From positions 5,562,716 to 5,626,715 of the forward strand of contig CM060069.1 in assembly GCA_030533445.1 (NCBI GenBank): a stretch of DNA of 64,000 bases. Direction: 5' to 3'. The notes beneath the pieces were generated by a model. That model did not search any database, was not told the DNA's origin, and saw nothing but the letters and a program-made list of their open reading frames with translations. The DNA comes from Cyprinodon diabolis (Eukaryota > Chordata > Actinopteri > Cyprinodontiformes > Cyprinodontidae). Positions 56,160-64,000 of this stretch are shown here, piece after piece (the first letter of the stretch is position 1; every line of letters begins with the position of its first letter). A program made the translations under genes and the position numbers.

Positions 56160-57011
56160 ATGGCGGAGTCTTATGAGATAAATGAGGAGACTTATTATGG
56201 CCTCTATCCCCCAAATAATCCCCAAACCGTAGAGGCATGGATAGAGTGTTACAAGCCCGGGGGACCCAACAAACATGCGTCGATAGGCACACAAGTAGCA
56301 GTAGCCGCAGGCTCCAGTGTTCCTAACAGGCAGCCAGAAGATCCTGCAGGGGGGCCAGGCGTCGCACCTCCGGGGTGGAAGAGACCCATGATGACACCCA
56401 GAAGGCAGCCAGATGATCAACCACCATCACCTACAGGGAGGCCAATGTCCAACCCGCCATCACCTGGGACCCTCAGGATCGACTTCGGCCCAAACAGCAC
56501 CCCTGCCAGTCCAGAGAACCCGGAGGACCGACTACCGCCCATCAGATCGCTCCAGGAGCTGCCATCCACTTCAGGCGTGCTGGCTGAGCTAAACGAGATG
56601 AGGCCTGCCTCTCCGCCAGAACCAGCACACGTTGTCGTTGCGGGCATGGTGCTCACCCCTGAGGAATCTCGCCACGTTGCAAGGTTCTTGGCTCATCCTC
56701 TGGAATCGTATGAAACCGACGATGACCTTAAGCCTGAAATCACTTCTATGAGCACGGAAATTTATTCAAAGTTGATGAAGGGTCTGACGCACATCTACTC
56801 ACGTCGTCCCTTGGAAATGATTCGCCGCACCATGTACAAACGCAAGGCAAAGGCAGGGAATCAGCGTTTGACCCGGGAAAATGCAGAGCTGACACGTCAA
56901 CTTCAAGAGGCACGGCAGACCATAATCACCCTGCAAGGGAAGCTGCTGCAGCTGACCGCTGATCAAAAGCGCATGGCTCCCTACCCCCATGGAGGCCCGA
57001 ACTATTATTAA
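56160..57011 (+). CDS. intact accessory ORF downstream of retroviral env, unrecognised
   Basis: The 283-codon frame starts at ATG 56160 (context GAACATGG) and ends TAA 57011. The first ~150 residues are rich in proline, glycine and polar residues (LYPPNNPQTVEAW, GGPGVAPPGWKRP, GRPMSNPPSPG). A middle block is acidic (YETDDDLKPE). The C-terminus has a basic stretch (IRRTMYKRKAKAGNQR) followed by a heptad leucine helix (LTRENAELTRQLQEARQTII), ending HGGPNYY. The basic-plus-zipper arrangement resembles bZIP proteins, but the canonical NxxAAxxCR pattern is absent. No signal or membrane segment, and no similarity to gag, pol or env that I recognise. By position it is an accessory or regulatory gene. 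It is the only fully open frame of the provirus, in an element with damaged pol and env. Function unknown. Confidence 0.7.
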   Translation: MAESYEINEETYYGLYPPNNPQTVEAWIECYKPGGPNKHASIGTQVAVAAGSSVPNRQPEDPAGGPGVAPPGWKRPMMTPRRQPDDQPPSPTGRPMSNPPSPGTLRIDFGPNSTPASPENPEDRLPPIRSLQELPSTSGVLAELNEMRPASPPEPAHVVVAGMVLTPEESRHVARFLAHPLESYETDDDLKPEITSMSTEIYSKLMKGLTHIYSRRPLEMIRRTMYKRKAKAGNQRLTRENAELTRQLQEARQTIITLQGKLLQLTADQKRMAPYPHGGPNYY

Positions 57012-57640
57012 TCTCAACCATAACACCATACTGGATATAAAGGACAATGCTGATTATTAATGATTATGAATACCTATGCCAAAAATAACTGACAGAATAA
57101 TTGTGTATATGCATAACATATGTGACAGTACAAGTACTGTGCAGGAGAGTGCCACATGGTTACTCATATGTTGGTTGTAATGACGGTCCATTGACCATTA
57201 GATGATGTGTTAGCCTGGCATAGTCCAGGCATGATGGTGTTGCTCTTGGTTTATTTATGGGTCTGCAATGACACCTTGCGGGGGGGAATCCAGTGACCTA
57301 GTAGGAGATGAAGCTACTTGGGCATTGGGATTCCCCTACTGCTTAGAAAACAATAACTGAAAATCCTTCTATAAAAAAGTAAGCAAGAGGTAGGAACCTC
57401 GTAAGTGAGCCAAGGGGGGGATCCCTCTTTGTTTTAAGACGTTCTCCATTTTTTACATTTTATCATGTAATCATCACATTTTATAAGCATATGGTGTGTT
57501 TTAGTCTCACTTTTAGTTTGGTGTGCAAAATATATAAACAGCAGTTATTTTTGGAACTTCACATTTATAGTATAATATTTCACTTTGACAATCACCTGTA
57601 GATTCACTTGGTGATCCTTTTCAGGATCACAGGGGGGAAA
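57012..57640 (+). other. proviral 3' non-coding region and polypurine tract
   Basis: No conserved frame. Ends in the purine run AGGGGGGAAA (57631-57640), directly before the LTR, the expected plus-strand primer site. A second purine-rich run, CAAGGGGGGGATC, is at about 57410. Confidence 0.75.
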
Positions 57641-58597
57641 TGATGAAGTAAATTAATCTGCACCAATGATTAGAATATATTGGATACATGTTTTACATAT
57701 TGAATAAATGTTTTACACTAAATACATTTATGTTATACAGGTCACAGAGTCCAAAAGAGTGTGCGCCACCAAATGTGGAGAGATAGAGAGCAGTGTGTGT
57801 GTGTAAGCTCTCTGCAGCTGCAGCTTTGAGCGCAGCCTTGAAGTCTGAGAGATAAGACCAGGGTGGGAAAACACAGAGAATGAGCGGGATACAGGAACAT
57901 TAAAAGGAGTCCAAGGCCATTTGAGGCCTTTGAAGCCCAAGGGTGCAGAAATGAGACCTGTTTGTAAGACAGACACATTGAGAATGGGTTGTTCAGGGTT
58001 GCACAGCTCAGCTGAACTAATTGTAATATATTGAGTTGTCATCTCCAAAGCATGCGGTGCGGTACTGGTCACACAAAAAGTGAGGTTTTTACTGGGACTT
58101 TGAGTTTTAAACTTATGCTGACCTTTTTTTGATGTAAAGTTATGATCGTAAGTCACACTGGATGAAAACATTGTTTTGACATATTGATGATTAAGACTAT
58201 GATGTGTTTTTGATTTAACTGCACTAAATGTCATCATGATCTACAAGAAATGTCACCATGACCTGTGAAGAAAAAAGCTTTGATAGATCAAAGAAAGGCT
58301 TTGATTAAAAATATAAAATATGGTTTGGAGGTGGGTCTTCCACCAAGATGAAAGAGCCCCGAGCCCCGGGAGTGAATATAAGCGGGACTGTCTCCGTTTG
58401 TAAGTCAGATGTGGACCGGTACGCATCTCGGGTGTTTTATCTGTATTTTGCAATAAAACACTCTGGACCTGGACTCAGTTGCCTCTGCCTGATTTTTGAT
58501 CATTGTCTGAAGACTTTTCTACTGCTTTTTAAGAACTTAGAATTTTTATAAGACTTAGCATCAATTTTAAGTCACTGGGAGGACATTTTCCATAACA
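57641..58597 (+). repeat. 3' LTR
   Basis: Begins TGATGAAGTAAATTAATC and probably ends CATAACA. Contains a TATA-like AATATAAG (about 58374) and AATAAA (58452-58457), spaced as promoter and poly(A) signal of an LTR of about 957 bp. The right boundary is inferred from the possible AAAG duplication. Confidence 0.8.
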
Positions 58598-58601
58598 AAA
58601 G

Positions 58602-59196
58602 GACGTTTGAGAAAATGCAGGGGACATGTCCCCGCTAGCCTGGGTGTCATTCCGAACTTAGTCCCGCCCACAACGTTTGAGGTCGGGAAGTTCGGTCTGG
58701 CATTGCTCAACAGTAGCGCGAGTATGCTAGCACAATATCTGGCGGGCCAATCAAATATTCAGGGCGAGCTTTATACGATGATGGACAGATGATCAACAGT
58801 AACGTAATCAACCATGTGACCAAAGCGCGCTTGGGTGACAACAACAATGGCTGCCACCGGAGAGTTTAGGTGAGTAGATTCTGCTATTAGGTCTGTTCTA
58901 GAAGATATCGACTTCAAATTAATTTTAAAAGAGGAACAGAGAAACGCGATCAAGGCTCATCTTCTTATTCTAGGCGTGCAACTGCACGCTTTGATTTTTG
59001 TTGACAACAACTATGCGTCGCTTAACATACGTCACGCACTCCGTTGCTCTTATTGATTGTAGGTCTATCCAATTGAGTGCAGAGGCATTTTTTTTCCTGG
59101 TTTGTTCAAAACACGCCCCATAATCACAGCTCTATGGAGCAGTATCAGACTCATATTCTGACTAGAATTGAGTAGGACTACGTCAGGCTACGTCGC
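58602..59196 (+). mobile_element. probable non-autonomous DNA element with helicase-like relic
   Basis: The left side has GGGGACATGTCCCCGCTAGCCTGG and the right side ACTACGTCAGGCTACGTCGCC, weak inverted edges. ATG 58845 in good context starts MAATGEFR followed by a donor-like GTGAGT. Shortly after, a frame reads AIRSVLEDIDFKLILKEEQR and NAIKAH, similar to the Q-motif region before the P-loop in RecQ/DEAD-type helicases. The P-loop itself is absent. Relatedness to helicase-bearing fish repeats is inferred. Confidence 0.35.
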
Positions 59197-59919
59197 CGCC
59201 ATCCCCTCCCCAAAATTACGTCCATGATGTAAGTCATGCATCCTTGTGTTTCTCATCCCGCTGTCTCATTGCTGACCCACCGTTACCCTTAATAAGTTCA
59301 AACCAAAGACTGACAATACAGCACCAAGACTCCAGGCAAATTCTGATCCCAGACAAATACACAACTAAACACCATAAAACAAGGCATCACTCCTTTATGT
59401 GCCAAACAGCATTGGCAGGTGAAATTTCATAGTTGATAATAAAAAGGGCTGAGGTGGAAGACGAGGAGGTAAACATTCCCTAGTGGCTCAGAGAACAATG
59501 GAGACGCAGGGAAGGGATAAGAGACAGGACATCCTAACACGGCTGTATCTATGCCCTCTGACACACTGCGGCTACGTCAGCTGGCAGCAGGACACACCAG
59601 GCACACTAACCCTTAAAAAATAAACAAATACAACAACGTATGCCAAAGGGTGAGCTGCACTAACTCATTAAACTGAATGTCTCTCTACAGTAACATAGGG
59701 ATGAAACCCTAAAAGAACTGTTAAACATTTTTATATAATGTTCTTAAGGTTTGGGAAGAGTTCTGATGAAAGAATGTTTGTTCTTTAAGTATTTCAGCTC
59801 GATGCAGCTTTTTTTTTTTTACATAAATATAACTAATCCTTTTTTTTTTACAACGTTGAATTGTGGTTTAAATGTTCCGTAAAAGTATTTTTTTTTTAAA
59901 TAAAAAAAAACAATCCACT
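59197..59919. other. unassigned sequence
   Basis: No supported feature. Confidence 0.4.
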
Positions 59920-60015
59920 GGACTTGGTTTCCAAGATTTGAAGACGTTTCACTTTCTCAAGGAACTTTGAGTTTGAGTCTTTATATAGGCAAGACCTTGT
60001 ATTGCTTGGAAACAA
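59920..60015 (+). mobile_element. Penelope-like terminal fragment
   Basis: CAATCCACTGGACTTGGTTT, GATTTGAAGACGTTTCAC and CTCAAGGAACTTTGAG match the terminal blocks at 49370-49500 and 9890-9960. Confidence 0.5.
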
Positions 60016-61780
60016 GCAAATTGAAACCGACGATTGGGTCATTTGGTTCCATTGTTAGCCTGTAATATCTGAAACCTTTATGCCACTTTGTGATAGTATT
60101 CTTTGTAATTTATCTATTATTTTGTAGAACATGACTAAGAGATGTTCTATCAACAGGTTCTCCCACCTGAGCCGTGGATCTCTGCAGCTCCTTCATTGTT
60201 ACTGTGGCCCTTATGGCTGCTTCATTCATGAATGCATCTCTGCTCAGCCTGCCAGCTGTACAACACACTCCAAATACCTGAATTATCTTTCATGCAGATT
60301 GTCACCCAGAGCAATTAATTTAGTTTATTATTCTGTTATTGTTTCTGAACTTTTGCTGTCGTTTAGAAACACAATCTCCTGCATGAAAAGTGGGATTTTC
60401 GTCAATATGCGGCACTGTAGATTGTTGTGGAACTTCAGGTTAGTGGCAGTTTACGGCAATTTGCAGGCTTCGCCGAAAACTCCCGTCAATTGTCAGAAAT
60501 TGACGTGGACTTTCTTAGGCAGTGTTCCCCCATGCCTCCCCCCCATGGAATTCTAGGGGAGGCTTTAACATGTAAATTAAAATGCTGTGAGCTATACAAA
60601 TGCAAATCAGGGTTGCAGGGGGAGTTTTACCCAAGTGACATTTTTCTCAAAGGTAAGAAAATCTCTGATACAAAGAGATCAGGCTCAGTATAGACTCTTA
60701 CATTTTACCTTGAATTGATTTATTTAATTAAAGTATAGAGACCAAAACTGATCTTTAGCTGACAGAGCAATACATTTAGAGCAGTAATTATTTTTTTTAA
60801 AAATTTGCATTTAAGAGAAAAAAATAAAATGTTGTCTGTCAATATGCTCAATTCACAATTTCTTAAGTGGAAAAGTTTTAAGAAATGAGTCTGAGATGAT
60901 TCACTTTATAACATGACGTATTATCCTGCTGGAAGTAGCCATCAGAAGATTGGTACACTGTGGTCATAAGGACATAAGGTCAGCAACAATGCTGAGGTAG
61001 GCTGCCTCATTTATTTGATGCTAAATTGGTATTAAGTGGCCCAAAGTGTGGCAATAAATATCCCCCAAATAAATAGTACAAATAGATCAGGCTCAGTATG
61101 GCCTAATTATAGACTCTTACATTTTATCTTGAATTGATCTATTTAATTAAAGTACGCTAGATTACTGTGTATGCAAATGTTATGTAAAAAAAATACACAA
61201 AATAATGTATTTCAAAAATTAGTTTTAATCAGAATCAGTTGGTAAAATGTGCATTCCATGTAAACAACATTAGAATCAGAATGAGGGGTCTGCAGAGATC
61301 ACAGTCTCCTAGAGCTCAACTACTGTGCATAGTGGCATGACTACCGTGACTTTTTCTTTGGTCTTACTTAAATGCACAGAGGATGTATTAACTGATGGCA
61401 TCATAGTAACTCATAGTAACTAAAGTTGTTGAAGCTCATCAACTAAGGGGTCTAAGAAAGCATTGATATGTAGTGATGGCTCTTTTGGTATAGGTAGGAG
61501 TCCAACGAGAATCATATTTTCTTCCTTAAAACGGTCTTCACGAGGTAGATTCAAAATGAACCCCTAGCTATTATTATTTTATGTTTATTGTATTTATTTG
61601 TTTATTTATTTATGTTTGTTTCCCTTGTTTTATTTTTATTTATTTTTTACATTATATGTCTCATTTTTTTAAGTTATAATGTCCCCAACTGCTGTGTATC
61701 TTTGTTTGATGTTTAAATTACTCTGTTTTGTTACACGGAATTGCCAATAAAGCAAAAAAAAAAAAAAAAAACATGATGAC
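60016..61780. other. unassigned, with a local duplication and a poly(A) tail
   Basis: A 60-70 bp block (GATCAGGCTCAGTAT ... CTTGAATTGAT ... TTTAATTAAAGTA) occurs at 60680-60735 and 61086-61154. Near 61745, CCAATAAAGC followed by A18 looks like the 3' end of a retroposed transcript. Two open frames (60131-60556, 60427-60693) have no recognised domain. Confidence 0.4.
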
Positions 61781-61899
61781 GCAGCTGTTCTCGCTAGTCC
61801 TTCCGTATAACAATGACCTCGTATGTGATTGGAGGAGCTATACTCAGAAGAACTTTATCTCCAGTTCCTTTGTTTGGATTTTGCTAGTACTGGAATTTA

Positions 61900-62845
61900 A
61901 GTGAAATAGGGGTAAAGACTGATGTATATTTAAGAAAATCATATTACAACTACCTCAAAATTTATTCAGATGGTTCTAAAAATCTTAAAGGACATGTGGG
62001 AATAGGAATAAACATTCCAGAGTTTGAAATTCACATCTCCAAAAGACTTTCAGATCACCTATCTGTATTCACAGCAGAAATGATGGCAGTTATATTAAGC
62101 TTACACACTGCATAAAATCCAAATCTAGATAAGTCATTTTTTTTCTTAAAATAAATGCATTTGTTCTTGAATTAAGTAGGTAAAAGAGACATTCTGCCAA
62201 TGGAACAAGACAATTTACACTTAAAATAAGAAAACACTATTGCATTGTCTAATTTCAAGTGCGTATTATCTAATTATCTTATTTTAAGAGTAAAATTACT
62301 CATTCCATTGGCAAACTTTCTCATTTACCTACTCAAATTAGGGGGGGAAACACTTAAGTAAATTTTTACTTATTTCTAGATCATTTTTGCAGTGCAGTGG
62401 GTAGAGGAGGTTCGACCAGACAGGGTGGTGATATGTACAGACTCTAAAGCAGTGTTAGAAAGTATCCAGGGAGAAGGAAATAATAGGAAAGAGTTAGTTT
62501 TAGAAATTATGCATAGTTTATTTAGATTATATAGAGGTGGCATTAATGTCTGGTTCTGCTGGGTTCCAGCTCACGAAGGGGTTAAAGGAAATGAAAAAGC
62601 TGATAAATTAGCAAAAAGGGCTTTAGAAATGACAATGATGATGATAATTCCTTTCGGGAAAGGGGAAGGGAAATCATGTATTAAAATAAAAGAAATAAAA
62701 GAATGGCAAAAAAGGTGGAATGAAGATAAGAAAGGGAGAAAATTATATAAAGTGCAAAAGTCAGTACTAATTAGAAATATTGATGAGAGAAACAGAAGGG
62801 AAGAAATAATTATGACTAGATTAAGAGTAGGACACACCTATTTAA
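61900..62845 (+). pseudogene. LINE RNase H domain split by a MITE
   Basis: The left part reads IYSDGSKNLKGHVGIGINIP and FTAEMMAVILSL up to 62103. The right part resumes at 62392 with WVEEVRPDRVVICTDSKAVL and WVPAHEGVKGNEKADKLAKR. Visible RNase H acidic residues are in YSDGS, TAEM and CTDSKA, with the HEGxxGNExAD block. An RNase H after RT is typical of I-clade (Nimb-like) LINEs. It is interrupted by a palindromic MITE and cut at 62846 by the major LINE, so it is dead. Confidence 0.8.
62104..62396. repeat. palindromic MITE, copy 4, inserted in an RNase H frame
   Basis: CACTGCATAAAATCCAAATC on the left and TTTCTAGATCATTTTTGCAG TG on the right form the inverted ends. A CA on each side is a possible 2-bp duplication, and removing the MITE plus one CA keeps the RNase H frame in register. 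Confidence 0.85.
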
Positions 62846-64000
62846 ATTCAATTCAGTTTTCAATTCAGTTTATTTATATAGCGCCAAATTCACAACACAT
62901 GTCATCTCAAGGCACTTTACAGTTCAACCAGATCATACAGTCAAATTGATACAAAGTTTTCTATCTAAGGAAAACCAGTTGATTGCATTGACTCATTGAC
63001 TCAAATACAATCCCTCACACTAAGCATGCTTGTAGCGACAGTGGAGAGGAAAAACTCCCTTTTAACAGGAAGAAACCTCCAGCAGAACCAGGCTCAGTGT
63101 GAGCGGCCATCTGCCGAGGCCGACTGGGGTTCAAGGAGACAGAAGCAGAGATACAAAAAGCAGCTGTAAAAGGCGGCCCCGTCCAGGAAACACACAGCCA
63201 GGCAGACGAGCTCCAAGGCAGCTCCCATGCCAGAGGATGAAGAGAGCACATCCACCCAGCAACGGCCAGAGAAACAGGACCACACCTGAAGACAGGCCGA
63301 TCTCCAACATCTACAAACAAGGGTGTTGATGGAAGCAGCACAGCTGATGTTTCTTTCCTGGATGACGTCACAGCCAAACAGGAACAGACGAGGCAAAGCT
63401 ACTCTGAGGAAAAGCAGAGAGAGCAGAAGGTTAGAGATTGAACAAACAGATTCTGCAGAATAGGAGAACAGAGAGAGAATGAAGCAGAATGATTAAATGG
63501 GGGTCCCTATGTCCTCCAGAAGTCTAAGCCTATAGCAGCATAACTATAGAGATAGCTCCGGATAACCTGAGCCACCCTAACTATAAGCTTTATCAAAAAG
63601 GAAAGTTTTAAGCCTAGCCTTAAAAGTAGACAGGGTGTCTGCCTCACGGACTAAAATTGGTAGTTGGATCAAATGATCTGAAAGTTGGCAGAGAAATTCC
63701 GGAGACAATGATATGACCTTCCAACAATGTTTTGGTGAGGCAAATTAACCCTCACGGACTAAAACTGGTAGTTGGTTCCACAGGAGAGGAGCCTGATAAC
63801 TAAAAGATCTGCCTCCCATTCTATTTTTAGAAAATCTAGGAACCACTAGTAAACCTGCAGATTGAGAGCGAAGTGCTCTGTTAGGAACATAAGGAACAAT
63901 CAGATCTCTGATATAAGATGGAGCTTGGCTATTTAAGGCTTTATATGTGAGAAGGAGGATTTTAAATTCTATTCTTGATTTAACAGAAAGCCAATGAAGA
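62846..64000 (-). mobile_element. LINE copy (3'-UTR and ORF2 C-terminus), runs off the window
   Basis: Nearly identical to the 3' part of the full copy at 1726-5413, from the AATTCAATTCAG tip through ORF2 C-terminal sequence at the window edge. It carries an 83-bp insertion at 63668-63750 flanked by two copies of CTCACGGACTAAAA(T/C)TGG. Confidence 0.93.

Larger units (their letters stand above)
52047..58597 (+). mobile_element. young, internally deleted endogenous retrovirus
   Basis: Order on the plus strand: 5' LTR fragment (52047-52262), pol from the end of RNase H through integrase, env, a downstream ORF, polypurine tract, 3' LTR. LTRs begin TGATGAAGT, and the right end is placed at ...CATAACA 58597 because AAAG follows it and also precedes the 5' LTR (possible 4-bp duplication). 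The 5' LTR joins pol directly at 52262/52263, so the rest of that LTR, primer site, gag, protease and RT are gone. Gamma/epsilon-type features are a pol-env overlap and a CX6CC transmembrane motif. The copy is defective. Confidence 0.9.

Noticed and set aside
57728..58237. 169-codon minus-strand frame in the 3' LTR
   Set aside because: LTR sequence. Part of the frame also reads in the 5' LTR fragment, with no known domain. Antisense LTR transcription cannot be judged from sequence alone.
52020..58640. Similar GCAGGGGACA stretches flanking the provirus (52031 and 58617) as a long target duplication
   Set aside because: They are not adjacent to the LTR ends and are too long and imperfect for retroviral duplication. 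The 4-bp AAAG is the better candidate, with the stretches probably part of the host repeat.
1..64000. CRISPR arrays, bacterial operons, tRNA or rRNA genes
   Set aside because: No spaced direct repeats, ribosome-binding sites or functional tRNA folds were seen. The only tRNA-like sequence is the SINE head at 50262.

Overview
The window looks like teleost fish chromosomal DNA, probably a spiny-rayed and possibly a cyprinodontiform fish. Host genes are split by long introns on the minus strand, fish-type LINE, hAT, Tc1, Kolobok-like, Penelope-like and SINE repeats are dense, and there is no bacterial gene organisation. No database was searched. Every call rests on motifs, splice sites, terminal repeats and comparison of copies inside the window.

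Host genes. The clearest is a septin of the SEPT5 type on the minus strand, running from a putative first coding exon at 39466-39421 to the stop at 15110. Ten further exons (30821 to 15110) join in phase and carry the P-loop, G3, AKAD, septin-unique and C-terminal coiled-coil regions. Two nearly invariant GTPase motifs are altered (GEFGLGKS and DVPG). A second minus-strand gene begins at 1300 with a GC-rich first coding exon ending at a good donor at 827; I could not identify it.

Repeats fill most of the rest. One APE-type LINE family is represented by an almost complete copy with an intact 998-codon reading frame (1726-5413), inserted inside an older hAT element (1550-6636), and by at least sixteen shorter copies on both strands. 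Other elements are a 5'-truncated Tc1-like transposon with one nonsense codon (17268-18459), several hAT copies with 8-bp target duplications, two Kolobok-like families with TTAA duplications and THAP relics, a Penelope-like GIY-YIG remnant, L1-like and RNase H-bearing LINE remnants, a tRNA-type SINE, palindromic MITEs and a 27-unit minisatellite (12081-12616).

The most interesting block is a young, defective endogenous retrovirus at 52047-58597. Its two LTR copies differ at one base over the 216 bp that can be compared, but gag and most of pol are deleted. It keeps an integrase with HHCC and DDE residues, an acidic/proline-rich pol tail in another frame, an env that overlaps pol and has one in-frame stop, and, downstream of env behind a plausible splice acceptor, an intact 283-codon ORF. 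That ORF is proline-rich with a basic, leucine-heptad C-terminus and I do not recognise it. It is the best candidate here for an undescribed gene.

Nested insertions are a theme and give relative ages: LINE into hAT, LINE into a Kolobok-like MITE, a MITE into a LINE RNase H frame that was then cut by another LINE, and a LINE into a DNA transposon.
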